64,000 bases of DNA from Syntrophomonas wolfei subsp. methylbutyratica (GTDB taxonomy: Bacteria; Bacillota; Syntrophomonadia; Syntrophomonadales; Syntrophomonadaceae). Below, one piece after another: positions 1-8,131 of the stretch (positions are counted from its first letter, which is position 1; every line of letters begins with the position of its first letter). The position numbers and the translations under genes were made by a program. The stretch covers positions 202,706-266,705 of the forward strand of contig NZ_BBQT01000003.1 in assembly GCF_001570625.1 (NCBI RefSeq). The letters are read 5' to 3'. The notes under the pieces were generated by a model. That model saw nothing but the letters and a program-made list of their open reading frames with translations. It made no database searches and had not been told where the DNA came from.

Positions 1-1
1 T

Positions 2-1195
2 GGAAGTTCAGTCGCATCAATTGATAAAATCAAGCATATTGCCGGTAGAATCAAAGAAATACGAGATAAGGGCGATGATATAGTTGTAGTTGTCTCCGCT
101 ATGGGTGATACCACCGATGAACTGATTGAGCTGGCCAGTCTCACCGGCCATGATTTATGCAAACGAGAAATGGATATGCTTCTGGCCACCGGAGAGCAGC
201 AATCAGCAGCCTTATTGGCCTTGACCCTTAATAATTATGCTTGCCCTTCTGTTTCACTTACCGGCTGGCAGGCTGGAATAAATAGCGATGACAGCCATAG
301 CAAGGCGCGGATTACCGGGATTAAAACCGATCGTATAAAAAATGAAATAAAAAGGGGTAATGCGGTCATTATAGCTGGTTTTCAGGGCCTGTCTCCCTTC
401 GGCGATATCACCACTTTGGGGAGAGGGGGGTCCGATACTACTGCGGTGGCATTAGCTGCCAGTCTTGATGCTTTGCGCTGCATGATTTTTACCGATGTAG
501 AAGGAGTGTTTACCGCTGATCCCCGAATAGTAAAAGAAGCCCAAAAACTGCCGCAGGTATCATATGAAGAAATGCTGGAAATGGCCAGCCTGGGAGCGGG
601 AGTATTACAACCCCGGGCAGCGGAATTTGCTATGTTGTATAATGTTGATGTGGAGATTCTGAGCAGTTTTAGTCGTAATCCCGGAACCATAATAACGGAG
701 GTAGTCAATATGGAAAATCATAGAGCAGTAAGTGGGATAGCGCATGATTTAAATTGCGCTCGTTTTGCTTTGTTTGATGTACCCGACCAACCGGGTATAG
801 CCAAAACCCTATTTAAGACCCTGGCTGCTGAAAGCATAAATGTAGATATAATTATCCAGAGCGCCATGAGAGATGGAAGGAATGATATTGCCTTTACAAT
901 CGAAGAGAATGATCTTAGCCGGGCTGTTCCAGTGGTGAAAGAACTGGTGGAAAGTATCTGTGCTTCGGGTATGGCCTACGGCAAAGATGTAGCCAAGGTA
1001 TCGATTGTCGGAGCCGGTATGCAGAGTAATATCGGCGTCGCCGCTGCCATGTTTGAAGCTCTGGCGGACGAAGGTATCAACATACATATGATAAGCACAT
1101 CAGAAATCCGCGTTTCCTGTGTTATTGACGAGTGCCATATCAAAACTGCGGTTAAAGCTCTACACCGGAAATTTGAACTGGATAAGATAGAGTAA
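2..1195 (+). CDS. lysC: Aspartate kinase (5' end outside window)
   Basis: Phosphorylates L-aspartate, the first committed step towards lysine, threonine, methionine and diaminopimelate. The reading frame is open from base 2, upstream of the first ATG at 101, and begins with Gly-Ser-Ser-Val-Ala, which is the tail of the kinase KFGGSSVA motif, so only about eight N-terminal residues lie outside the window. The middle holds the kinase-fold motif GRGGSDTTAVALAA and TDVEGVFTADPR; the last third contains two ACT-type regulatory segments (DVPDQPGIAKTLF and VGAGMQSNIGVAAAMFEAL), which in this family bind lysine and/or threonine. It ends just before tRNA-Pro. The usual Firmicute partner dapG is absent from the asd-dapA block at 38.9-40.8 kb, so this enzyme may serve both threonine and lysine branches (inference). 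Identity is clear; effector is not determined. Confidence 0.95.
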   Translation, partial: GSSVASIDKIKHIAGRIKEIRDKGDDIVVVVSAMGDTTDELIELASLTGHDLCKREMDMLLATGEQQSAALLALTLNNYACPSVSLTGWQAGINSDDSHSKARITGIKTDRIKNEIKRGNAVIIAGFQGLSPFGDITTLGRGGSDTTAVALAASLDALRCMIFTDVEGVFTADPRIVKEAQKLPQVSYEEMLEMASLGAGVLQPRAAEFAMLYNVDVEILSSFSRNPGTIITEVVNMENHRAVSGIAHDLNCARFALFDVPDQPGIAKTLFKTLAAESINVDIIIQSAMRDGRNDIAFTIEENDLSRAVPVVKELVESICASGMAYGKDVAKVSIVGAGMQSNIGVAAAMFEALADEGINIHMISTSEIRVSCVIDECHIKTAVKALHRKFELDKIE

Positions 1196-1213
1196 ATATA
1201 GGGTTTGGAGTTC

Positions 1214-1243
1214 TTGACGAATACCGGCTTTATGTTATACAAT
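1214..1243 (+). promoter_or_regulatory. Probable sigma-A promoter of tRNA-Pro
   Basis: A TTGACG -35 box at 1214-1219 and a TACAAT -10 box at 1238-1243 are separated by 18 bp, and the tRNA starts 11 bp downstream. It lies directly after the lysC stop, which suggests the tRNA is transcribed independently. Confidence 0.55.
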
Positions 1244-1254
1244 ATTCTTTGCGT

Positions 1255-1332
1255 CGGGGTGTAGCTCAGTTTGGTATGAGCGCTACGTTGGGGACGTAGA
1301 GGCCGCTGGTTCAAATCCAGTCACTCCGACCA
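1255..1332 (+). tRNA. tRNA-Pro (anticodon GGG)
   Basis: The acceptor stem CGGGGTG pairs with CACTCCG (one G-U), followed by discriminator A and an encoded CCA. The anticodon stem CTACG/CGTAG encloses loop TTGGGGA, giving anticodon GGG. The T-arm GCTGG-TTCAAAT-CCAGT is intact. It is followed by a terminator at 1362. Confidence 0.95.
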
Positions 1333-1361
1333 TTTAAAACTTAATCTTTGATACAATGAAA

Positions 1362-1385
1362 AGCTCTGTAATACAGGGCTTTTTG
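1362..1385 (+). terminator. Terminator after tRNA-Pro
   Basis: AGCTCTG and CAGGGCT form a 7-bp stem with one G-U pair and are followed by five T residues. The rest of the stretch up to the IS66 element at 1471 has a small direct duplication of CTGGGGTATT (about 1392 and 1403) and no gene. Confidence 0.7.
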
Positions 1386-1470
1386 GTGTTTCTGGGGTAT
1401 TGCTGGGGTATTTTTATCAGCTTTTTTATCTATTTTGCGTAATTGTGCAGCGGAGGGATGCATTTTATTT

Positions 1471-1503
1471 GTAAGCGCTCAATATTAAGGTGCATGGCAA
1501 AGC
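1471..1503 (+). repeat. IS66 left terminal inverted repeat
   Basis: Starts GTAAGCGCTCAATATTAAGG and matches the reverse complement of 3982-4014 apart from a few changes. It is preceded by the TTTTATTT target duplicate. Confidence 0.9.
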
Positions 1504-1539
1504 AAACCCCGGTACGATATGATAATCGCACCGGGGTTT
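1504..1539. terminator. Hairpin at the inner left end of the IS66 element
   Basis: AAACCCCGGT (1504-1513) and ACCGGGGTTT (1530-1539) form a perfect 10-bp stem followed by Ts on the plus strand. It lies just past the tnpC stop. It can end tnpC transcription and stop outside transcription from entering antisense to the transposase. Confidence 0.6.
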
Positions 1540-1551
1540 TTGTAATCCTAT

Positions 1552-3150
1552 TTAATGTTTGGTGTTGTGGCAATAGTCCGGCAGTTTGGGCGACCAGGGC
1601 ATGAAGTCCTCAAGCAGCACTGGATTACTCCTGAAATCTATGCCCGGCATCATGGTGAATAGATAAACCAAGTACATATATATATTGAGGTTATTTGCCT
1701 TAGCCGTTTCTACAATACTGTAAACGACTGCACTGGCTTTGGCTCCCTTGGTTGTATCCGAGAAAAGCCAACCTTTTCTTCCCACAACAAAGGGTCGGAT
1801 CGCATTCTCAGCGCGATTATTAGATAATTCAATACGCCCATCCTCAAGAAATGTGCTTAGTGAATTCCTTTGATTTACTGAGTAGGTAATAGCCTCACCG
1901 AGTTTGGAGCCCATGAGAACATTTACAGTTTCAATCCATGACCAATAGGCATCAAGAACTGGCTTGGAACGTCCCTGACGCTGTAGTTTCCGCCCATCCG
2001 GCGGTAGCTGCTCCAACTCCTTCTCAATGGAAAACAGCTGATTGCAGTAGTCAAATCCTATTGCGGCATTGGAGCCTTCTATTACTCCATTTTTAGGCAT
2101 TGCTTCTTGATATCGTCGTCGCAGGTGGGACCAGCAGCCACATCGGGTTACGTTGGGCACTTTGTCATATCCCTTGTAGCCATCGGTTATCAAATATCCA
2201 TGAAAGCCTTCCAGGAATCGCCTGGCATGCTCACCCGATCGCGTAGGCTGGTATTCAAACAGCACTATTGGTTTAGTCTCGGTTTTCCCTGAACAGTATA
2301 CCCACATCCGCGATTCTGAGGAGGGTTTCTTTCCTTCCTCTTTGAGCACTTGGGTCACCGTCTCATCAGCATGAACCACAGCCTGTTTCACTAGATGAGT
2401 TTTCATAATTTCCCACAGGGGCAACAGCCAATCGTTTGCTGAGCGTATAATCCAATTGGCTAATGTTGCTCTGGAAAGAACAATCCCTTGATTGGCCCAG
2501 TCTTTTTCCTGCCGGTACAGTGGCAGGCCATTAACATATTTTTGATACATGACATGAGCCACAGTTGACGCTGAGGCCAAGCTCCGTTTTATGACCGGCA
2601 CGGGAGTGGGAGCTTTTACAATCGTGGCTTCTCCCGTTTCCAGTTCGCAACGTTCGCAGACGTAGCTGTATCTAATATATCGAAGTCTCTTTACCCTTGC
2701 CGGTATTATCTCTAATTCTTCGCGAACGGTCTCTTTTCCGAGAACCCGCATTTTCCCGTCGCATACTTCGCAGGTGAGTTGTTCTTCATCCAGTTCGCAG
2801 AGGATCTCCTCTACAGGAAGGTCTGCGGCCAGTTCTTCTTTGGTGCGTTTGGGTTTCCTGGCATGCCCGGATACAGATACTTGGTCGGGTTCCGGTGCAT
2901 TCCGGTTTGCTTCAAATTCTGCTTCATTGAATAGGGAAGGCTGAGGATTATCCTCTCCCAAAATATACCTGCGTTTTTCGCTGGATTGACCATACATACC
3001 CTTTTGTAATGCAGCCACTATATCCATAAGTCGGTCGATCCGCAAATTCTTTGATTCTATGGTTTTGGCCTGTTCGTCAATCTGTATTTTGAGGCCTGTA
3101 ATATATTCTTTTACATCAGGCGAAAGCCCCGTCAAATCTATTGTTTTCAT
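1552..3150 (-). CDS. tnpC: IS66 transposase TnpC (DDE)
   Basis: The catalytic transposase of the element, 532 residues. Order seen: an N-terminal coiled-coil-like segment (residues about 15-50), a zinc-binding Cys pair region (CEVCDGK and CERCELE), and the IS66 DDE core with VVHADET (first Asp), LITDGYKGYD (second Asp) and NNRAENAIRPFVVGRKGWLF (Glu), then the short IS66 C-terminal extension. The ATG at 3150 is used; its ribosome-binding site is weak, as is common in transposases. It is separated from tnpB by 114 bp containing a strong hairpin. Length is normal for the family. Confidence 0.95.
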   Translation of the reverse strand: MKTIDLTGLSPDVKEYITGLKIQIDEQAKTIESKNLRIDRLMDIVAALQKGMYGQSSEKRRYILGEDNPQPSLFNEAEFEANRNAPEPDQVSVSGHARKPKRTKEELAADLPVEEILCELDEEQLTCEVCDGKMRVLGKETVREELEIIPARVKRLRYIRYSYVCERCELETGEATIVKAPTPVPVIKRSLASASTVAHVMYQKYVNGLPLYRQEKDWANQGIVLSRATLANWIIRSANDWLLPLWEIMKTHLVKQAVVHADETVTQVLKEEGKKPSSESRMWVYCSGKTETKPIVLFEYQPTRSGEHARRFLEGFHGYLITDGYKGYDKVPNVTRCGCWSHLRRRYQEAMPKNGVIEGSNAAIGFDYCNQLFSIEKELEQLPPDGRKLQRQGRSKPVLDAYWSWIETVNVLMGSKLGEAITYSVNQRNSLSTFLEDGRIELSNNRAENAIRPFVVGRKGWLFSDTTKGAKASAVVYSIVETAKANNLNIYMYLVYLFTMMPGIDFRSNPVLLEDFMPWSPKLPDYCHNTKH

Positions 3151-3222
3151 ACTTTAATTATATCATGAAAATGCCCAATAATCCAGTATTATCGGGGTTT
3201 TATGCTGTTTTAATAAAGATAG

Positions 3223-3257
3223 TTTAGTATCTGAAACAAGTGATTTCAGATACTAAA
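3223..3257. promoter_or_regulatory. 14-bp inverted repeat between tnpB and tnpC
   Basis: TTTAGTATCTGAAA and TTTCAGATACTAAA are perfect complements around a 7-base loop. There is no T-run on the minus strand, so it is more likely an RNA-stability or attenuation hairpin than a classical terminator. Confidence 0.5.
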
Positions 3258-3264
3258 TCATCCT

Positions 3265-3627
3265 TTAGTAGAAAGCCCTGGCTGTAATGTCACCAAACCC
3301 CCTCGGGGGGTCTATTGACATCCCTTCCATAAGTAAGCGCAGTTGCTTAACCGTTATATTTCTTACTTCAATGGGCTCATTTGGCCATTTGAACCGGGCT
3401 CCTGCTCCATCCAGGCGTTTGTAATACAAGACAAAACCGTTGCGATCCCAGCTTAGAGCTTTAAGCCGATTGCGGCTCCGGTTACAGAAGAGGAAAAGAT
3501 AGTTGCCAAAAGGATCCATCTTGAATTCCTGCTTCACGATGATGGCTAGCCCATCTACCGACCGCCTTAGATCTGTAGCTCCACAGGCTAGATAAATGCT
3601 ATCATAATCTAAAATGTCCTTCAGCAT
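3265..3627 (-). CDS. tnpB: IS66 accessory protein TnpB (Orf2)
   Basis: A 120-residue protein of the IS66 Orf2 family. Diagnostic stretches are YLACGATDLRRSVDGLA near the N-terminus and LFLFCNRSRNRLKALSWDRN in the middle. Its biochemical role in IS66 movement is not well understood, but it is required by related elements. Its start overlaps the tnpA stop region by 7 bp, indicating translational coupling. Intact. Confidence 0.93.
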   Translation of the reverse strand: MLKDILDYDSIYLACGATDLRRSVDGLAIIVKQEFKMDPFGNYLFLFCNRSRNRLKALSWDRNGFVLYYKRLDGAGARFKWPNEPIEVRNITVKQLRLLMEGMSIDPPRGFGDITARAFY

Positions 3628-3923
3628 ACGGTATCTACGACCTTGAGTATATCCGCAAGCAATGTAGGACTAAACCCAGTTGCTACGCAGATTGTCCATT
3701 TACCGCATTTGAGCTTGATTTCATCGTTGGCAATTTTATCTGCCGCTATTGCCATCGTGATGTCTGCCCACTGCTGTGATTTGTCCTGAGCTTTTCTGTT
3801 TACTCGGGTTGCCCAGTTAACATAACGCCGATATTCGATGCCCTTTGCTTCGCACCAGGTCTTCGCTTTCATCCCGCTGGCCCTGCATTCAGTCACCAGT
3901 GCCTTCTGTTCTTCATAGGTCAC
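3621..3923 (-). CDS. tnpA: IS66 accessory protein TnpA (HTH)
   Basis: A 100-residue first gene of the element. The N-terminal half (EEQKALVTECRASGMKAKTW followed by CEAKGIEYRRYVNW) is the helix-turn-helix typical of IS66 TnpA/Orf1. The start is GTG, with a G-rich Shine-Dalgarno about 12 bases before it. It overlaps tnpB. The region between its start and the right inverted repeat carries the element promoter, which I could not assign to clear boxes. Confidence 0.85.
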   Translation of the reverse strand: MTYEEQKALVTECRASGMKAKTWCEAKGIEYRRYVNWATRVNRKAQDKSQQWADITMAIAADKIANDEIKLKCGKWTICVATGFSPTLLADILKVVDTVC

Positions 3924-3981
3924 CGTTCATTAATACCCCCATTCCTTTTTTCTATGGGTATATTGTCTCATGCTTGCTGCA

Positions 3982-4014
3982 GCTTTACCATGCACCTGAT
4001 TATTGAGCGCTTAC
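3982..4014 (-). repeat. IS66 right terminal inverted repeat
   Basis: Reverse complement of the left end with a few mismatches, followed immediately by the second TTTTATTT target duplicate at 4015-4022. Confidence 0.9.
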
Positions 4015-4022
4015 TTTTATTT

Positions 4023-4268
4023 GTAAGAAGCTTTGGGGACAATACCCTTACTGGTGATAAAAAAAGTTTTGAACCCACTGTAAACAAGATTTTAGAGCTG
4101 TTCTATCCAATGAAGGTTCTCTATATCAAAGGTGGTACTGTAAAACGTTTTTTGCCGGAGCGATAATGTCTGGAACTCGGCATGGCACTAAGAATGATCG
4201 GTTTTAAGATGGAGGAGGAATGAAAATCTAAATCGGATGCTTTTTAAAAGAACAGTTCCAGAAATCGG
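4023..4268. other. Intergenic stretch right of the IS66 element
   Basis: No gene is supported. An open frame that crosses the IS right end here is an artefact because its first part lies in the IS. It probably holds the promoter of the Rpn-type gene, but no clear -35/-10 pair is visible. Confidence 0.5.
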
Positions 4269-5189
4269 ATGTTTTATGATAAAATAAACATAAAAGAGGT
4301 GGTGACCGGCTTGCCCGAGAGACTGGATCCCAAAGTAGATGTGGTCTTTAAAAGGGTCTTTGGTTCTGAAGAAAACAAAGACATACTGATGAATTTACTA
4401 AATGCTGTATTGGGTTTGACCGGGAAACAACAGATTGTAGCGGTGAAATTACTAAATCCTTACCTAGAACAGGAGTACATTGACGATAGCTACGGTATAC
4501 TTGACATAAAGGTTCAATTGGGTAGCGGGGAACTGGTGGATATAGAAATGCAGATTGGTGACCGGGCTAATATGGAAAGGCGCAGCGCCTTTTATATATG
4601 CCGAATATTCGGAGACCAGATAATCACCCGCGGAAGATATCAGGACCTCAATAGAGCCATAGGTATAAACATACTGGACTTTGTCCGCATCAAAGACAGC
4701 CAGCGCTACCATACCAGCTTCAGGCTGCGGGAGCGCGATGAAAATATAGATTTGACCGATGCCATCGAGATACACTTCATCGAATTGCCCAAATTGAATG
4801 AAGAAATGGCAAGTTATGATAACCCGCTGGACCGGTGGGCAATGTTTTTGAAAGGATGGGATGACATGGAACTGCTGGAGAGATTGTCCAAAGAAGACCC
4901 GGCCATAGCACAGGCCAGGATAGCTCTGGAAAAAATGGCATCTGATCCCCGAGCCAAAGAAATCTATGAACAAAGATTAAAAGCCATCATGGACAGAAAT
5001 TCTGATCTCTATGAAGCTGAACTGAGAGGCAAGAGGGAAGGCAAGAATGAAGGCAAAAGAGAAGGCAAGAGGGAAGGCAAAAGAGAGACAGCCCGCGCTG
5101 CTTTGTTGGAAGGTCTGGAGCCGCCCATTGTTGCCAAAATCACAGGCCTGCCACTGGAAACTATACAGAAGCTGAAAGCCAAACTATAA
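4269..5189 (+). CDS. Rpn-family PD-(D/E)XK nuclease / putative transposase
   Basis: A 306-residue member of the Rpn (PDDEXK_2) family, proteins linked to recombination-promoting nuclease activity. Seen: the family opening LDPKVDVVFKRVFGSEENKD, then LDIKVQ followed by VDIEMQIGDR, which supply the Asp and Glu-x-Gln of the nuclease core, then a helical middle. The C-terminal end has a run of short GKREGK-type repeats (residues about 249-270) and a final helix-turn-helix-like segment ending in LETIQKLKAKL, as in many Firmicute paralogues. 4269 is the only ATG but has no ribosome-binding site; TTG at 4311, preceded by AGAGGTGG, is a good alternative start. It stands alone. Its stop codon is the first TAA of a family B repeat fragment. 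Confidence 0.8.
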   Translation: MFYDKINIKEVVTGLPERLDPKVDVVFKRVFGSEENKDILMNLLNAVLGLTGKQQIVAVKLLNPYLEQEYIDDSYGILDIKVQLGSGELVDIEMQIGDRANMERRSAFYICRIFGDQIITRGRYQDLNRAIGINILDFVRIKDSQRYHTSFRLRERDENIDLTDAIEIHFIELPKLNEEMASYDNPLDRWAMFLKGWDDMELLERLSKEDPAIAQARIALEKMASDPRAKEIYEQRLKAIMDRNSDLYEAELRGKREGKNEGKREGKREGKRETARAALLEGLEPPIVAKITGLPLETIQKLKAKL

Positions 5190-5217
5190 CGAGGTGAAAT
5201 ATTGTCCCCCGCTTCTT
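5187..5217 (+). repeat. Partial family B repeat
   Basis: TAACGAGGTGAAATATTGTC followed by CCCCGCTTCTTTA is the left end of the same repeat found at 6264-6396 (reversed), 40837-41100 and 54090-54195. Here it breaks off into the IS3-like fragment. The repeat starts exactly at the stop codon of the Rpn-type gene, as it also does at dapA. Confidence 0.6.
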
Positions 5218-5358
5218 TATACCAAATACCCCTATAATGGATACCGCAGAATCACTGCGGAAATGCAAGCCAGGGGGCGGCAGATAAATCGCGAGCGGTT
5301 CCGTAGACTTATGGGTATAATTATTTTATCGCCGGCGGTAGCGGCGAGATGTAAGTAA
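5218..5358 (+). pseudogene. Fragment of an IS3-family transposase (OrfB)
   Basis: Conceptual translation gives YTKYPYNGYRRITAEMQARG then RQINRERFRRLMGI, the HTH_21 region that precedes the DDE core in IS3/IS150 OrfB proteins. It has no start of its own, loses similarity after about 35 codons and stops at 5356-5358. No inverted repeats or orfA remain, so it is a decayed insertion-sequence piece. Confidence 0.75.
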
Positions 5359-5411
5359 ATATGAGCAAGCCAAGTAATAAGGTCTCAAAATCATTCAGGG
5401 GCGACTATTAA

Positions 5412-5954
5412 TTATATATTTAATCCAGCTTCGCGTAGCTTTTTTAGCAGGCTACTGGAAGAAGGTAAGTCATCCAACTTAATTATCAAATAGCGAAGGC
5501 CAGCTGTTTCTATGCTCTGTATACTAAGCTGGTCAGGTTCAGCTTTCTTGTTTTGCCAACCTTTGGTGAGGATTAATAACAGCGGCTTCAGGTTTTGCTT
5601 TTCCACTATTAGCAGGTCAACCACCCTTTCCCGGAGACGGCGCTTGTATTCCGCCCGGTTGGGGATATTGGGGTTTGGGGTTAGCAGGTCAGCCAGCCTA
5701 ACTTTGGGAAAAACCTGATAATTACTGTTGACCAGGATGCTATCAAGCATCTGGAAAAGCAAGATTTCCTCTTTGGAAAGCAGGCTTTCACGCTGGCGAC
5801 TGGAGATTTCACTCAAGTCTACCCAGGTATCACCCAGGTCTATAATGGGTCCCGGAGAAGATGTTTTCTTGCTACTGCTTATATTTTCCTTGACAACATC
5901 TAAGATTAACTTGGCCAGAATCAGACCCAGGACGGCGATAATGGCTTGTCCCAC
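5412..5954 (-). CDS. Membrane-anchored DUF2726-like protein
   Basis: A 180-residue protein. The start is GTG at 5954, seven bases after the strong Shine-Dalgarno GAGGAGGT; the longer open frame to 6038 would begin inside a family A repeat and is not real. One N-terminal membrane helix (GQAIIAVLGLILAKLILDVV) is followed by a low-complexity linker and a soluble domain whose core (LLSKEEILLFQMLDSILV, YQVFPKVRLADLL, ERVVDLLIVEKQNLKPLLLI) resembles DUF2726, a restriction-endonuclease-like fold of unknown function. The family's usual acidic/Lys residues are only partly recognisable. It stands alone, divergent from thrC. Function unknown; family assignment is moderate. Confidence 0.65.
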   Translation of the reverse strand: MGQAIIAVLGLILAKLILDVVKENISSSKKTSSPGPIIDLGDTWVDLSEISSRQRESLLSKEEILLFQMLDSILVNSNYQVFPKVRLADLLTPNPNIPNRAEYKRRLRERVVDLLIVEKQNLKPLLLILTKGWQNKKAEPDQLSIQSIETAGLRYLIIKLDDLPSSSSLLKKLREAGLNI

Positions 5955-5977
5955 AGAAATTACCTCCTCTAAATTCA

Positions 5978-6117
5978 ATTCCAATCTCTTGCCAAAAGCT
6001 TCATGGATAAAGGTGCTCGCCTTCGCCGGGTGTCGCATTCATGCTTCGCCAACGCTCACTTTGTATATTTATGCAACCCCTTCTGCAAGAAAAGGGGTTT
6101 TTGCAGTGGAGTCAATT
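5978..6117 (-). repeat. Family A (MITE-like) repeat copy 1
   Basis: The right end reads TTTTTGCAGTGGAGTCAA, the inverted form of the TTGACTCCACTGC terminus seen at 61421. The internal ATGCTTCGCCAACGCTC and TTTGTATATTTATGCAACCC are shared with copies at 29575 and 43161. The left end (about 5978, CAATCTCTTGCCAAAAG) is degraded. It sits in the leader of the DUF2726-like gene. Confidence 0.7.
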
Positions 6118-6263
6118 AAACGCTCTCTTCTTATGGTCAAGCAGTTTAAAAAATTTCGTTGCATTTACCTGCGGGGTTTTTAAGTATAGAATATAGAACA
6201 GAATTCTCTTGATGTTTGCGGCAGGAGGAGAACTAACTGTCTCTTCTCCTTTTGTTTCTTTAT

Positions 6264-6396
6264 TTAAGCATCGGAAGAAACTGCGGAGCGGTTTCAACAC
6301 AACGCTGCAACGAGGCGGGGGATTAGAACCCACCGTATGTGTTGTTAATAGGAACCCGGCCACTTAAAGAATCGGGACATATTTTACCTCGTTATA
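6264..6396 (-). repeat. Family B repeat, nearly complete copy
   Basis: Read on the minus strand it runs from TATAACGAGGTAAAATATGT through TTCTTTAAGTGGCC and TCTAATCCCCCGCCTCGTTG to AACCGCTCCGCAGTTTCTTC. The same order is found at 54085-54195 and, split by a family C repeat, at 40837-41100. It contains small palindromes but no coding frame. Confidence 0.7.
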
Positions 6397-6454
6397 ATAA
6401 TTATACTGATTAGTATATCCTTTTCCCAGGATAGTCTTGAAGGAGGAAAAAATC

Positions 6455-7957
6455 GTGAAATATGAGAGTAGTCGAGGAAAATACCATTCCGTCACCGCCG
6501 CCGAGGCTATAAAAATGGGGATTAGCCCGGATGGAGGTCTTTTTGTTCCTGAATCTATTCCCCATCTGGATGACAAGCAATTAACTGCCATGGCCAGTGG
6601 TTCATACCAGGAAAAAACGTTTCATATTATCAGGCAGTTTTTGAGTGATTTTAGTGATGATGAGATTAAGAGCTGCATTGATGGAGCTTATAATCAGGAC
6701 CGTTTTGATAACGAGAGAATAGCACCTTTGGTAAAACTTGATACAGGAGTATATATTCAAGAACTGTGGCATGGCCCTACCGCCGCCTTCAAGGATATGG
6801 CCTTACAGATGCTCCCACAGCTTTTAACCAGCAGTGCTCGTAAAACGGGAGAAAAGGCGGAAATAGTCATCCTGGTAGCAACCTCCGGGGATACCGGTAA
6901 GGCGGCTTTAGAAGGATTTAAAGACGTGGCGGGAACGAAAATTATTGTCTTTTATCCGGATGAGGGTGTAAGTGAAATACAAAAACGTCAAATGCTGACC
7001 CAAGAAGGCAATAATGTTTATGTGGTTGCAGTTCGCGGTAATTTTGACGATGCCCAGAACGGGGTTAAAAGGATTTTTTCCAACGAAGAATTTGCCGCCC
7101 GGCTGCTGCAAAACGGGCAGAAATTGTCATCGGCCAACTCCATTAACTGGGGACGGTTATTGCCCCAAATTGTATACTATGTGGCGGCCTATCTTGAATT
7201 GAAGGCTACTGGGATACTTGGGGAAGCGGAATCAATAAATATAGTGGTGCCCACCGGGAATTTCGGGAATATTCTGGCGGCTTATTATGCCTCCCGGATG
7301 GGGATTCCAGTAAAAAGGCTGATCTGTGCATCAAATGCCAATAATATTCTGACTGATTTTATCCAGACTGGTATCTATGACCGCCAGCGCAAGTTTGAAA
7401 AGACTATATCCCCATCCATGGACATTCTTATCTCCTCCAACCTGGAAAGGCTTTTATTTGAAGTAACCGCTCATGATGCCAGGCGAGTTGTTGCCTGGAT
7501 GGAAGACTTGAAGAATAGGGGACGATACGAAATAGATACTGCTACTCGTAACGCTGTTCAGGACATATTCTGGGCGGATTTTTGCACCGACGAAGAGACC
7601 ATTGCTACCATTCGCGACATTTGGCGGGAGCGGGGTTATTTATTAGATACCCATACGGCTGTGGCCGTAAATGTTTATCAAAAATACCGCTCTGAAACCG
7701 GGGATAAGACTATAAGTATTATTGCTTCCACCGCCAGCCCCTTTAAATTTGCCAGCAACGTGGCTCAGGCTGTTTTGGAGACTGAAGAGATGAGGGGCAA
7801 GGATGAATTTGAATTAATGAAGTTGCTCTCACAGCATACCGATGTAACTATACCTGCAGGATTGCAAGAACTGGATAGAAGGGAAATCAGACATCGCAGT
7901 GTCTGCTCCCAGCAGGGGATGGAAGAAATGCTTATGTCTTTTTTGCAACTGGGATAA
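6455..7957 (+). CDS. thrC: Threonine synthase
   Basis: Converts O-phosphohomoserine to threonine with pyridoxal phosphate. 500 residues from GTG 6455, eight bases after the Shine-Dalgarno AAGGAGG; an upstream in-frame TTG at 6437 lies within or before this Shine-Dalgarno and is rejected. The PLP lysine is in HGPTAAFKDMALQMLP; the phosphate-binding and substrate regions ATSGDTGKAALEGF and VPTGNFGNILAAYYA are intact. Length is typical of the long bacterial ThrC form. It converges with the apgM-type proposed homoserine kinase, which would supply its substrate. Family repeats A and B fill its upstream region. Confidence 0.97.
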   Translation: MKYESSRGKYHSVTAAEAIKMGISPDGGLFVPESIPHLDDKQLTAMASGSYQEKTFHIIRQFLSDFSDDEIKSCIDGAYNQDRFDNERIAPLVKLDTGVYIQELWHGPTAAFKDMALQMLPQLLTSSARKTGEKAEIVILVATSGDTGKAALEGFKDVAGTKIIVFYPDEGVSEIQKRQMLTQEGNNVYVVAVRGNFDDAQNGVKRIFSNEEFAARLLQNGQKLSSANSINWGRLLPQIVYYVAAYLELKATGILGEAESINIVVPTGNFGNILAAYYASRMGIPVKRLICASNANNILTDFIQTGIYDRQRKFEKTISPSMDILISSNLERLLFEVTAHDARRVVAWMEDLKNRGRYEIDTATRNAVQDIFWADFCTDEETIATIRDIWRERGYLLDTHTAVAVNVYQKYRSETGDKTISIIASTASPFKFASNVAQAVLETEEMRGKDEFELMKLLSQHTDVTIPAGLQELDRREIRHRSVCSQQGMEEMLMSFLQLG

Positions 7958-8073
7958 ACCGGCTTTGTCGGGTAATTCTCATACTGGCAGGCATAAGTCG
8001 CAATAAAAACAGAGTGAGGGCCAAGGGGGATAACCTCTTATTGCCAGGCTTTTTCCTCACTTTTTCTTAAAAC

Positions 8074-8109
8074 ACTGAAAGCAAAAGGAACATCCCTTTT
8101 GCTTTCAGT
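8074..8109. terminator. Bidirectional terminator between thrC and apgM
   Basis: ACTGAAAGCAAAAGG (8074-8088) and CCTTTTGCTTTCAGT (8095-8109) form a perfect 15-bp stem with a 6-base loop between two convergent genes. A weaker GTGAGG/CCTCAC stem followed by TTTTTCTT lies just before it and adds to thrC termination. Confidence 0.85.
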
Positions 8110-8131
8110 TTCAGTTATTATTACAGCCCCT

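Larger units (their letters stand above)
1471..4014 (-). mobile_element. Complete IS66-family insertion sequence
   Basis: A 2544-bp element with the three IS66 genes (tnpA, tnpB, tnpC, all on the minus strand), imperfect terminal inverted repeats of about 33 bp (1471-1503 and 3982-4014, both ending GTAAGCGCTCAAT outward) and an exact 8-bp target duplication TTTTATTT at 1463-1470 and 4015-4022, the duplication size known for IS66. All three frames are intact, so it may be active. A 10-bp perfect stem at 1504-1539 just inside the left end and a 14-bp stem at 3223-3257 between tnpB and tnpC are probably transcription insulators. The target was a non-coding stretch between tRNA-Pro and the Rpn-type gene. 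Confidence 0.93.

Noticed and set aside
1253..1420. tRNA-Pro as an integration (att) site
   Set aside because: No integrase, no duplicated tRNA 3' end downstream; the nearby element is an IS66 with its own target duplication.
3954..4166. Open frame of 70 codons over the IS66 right end
   Set aside because: Its first 20 codons are inside the IS and the rest resembles nothing; chance frame created by the insertion.
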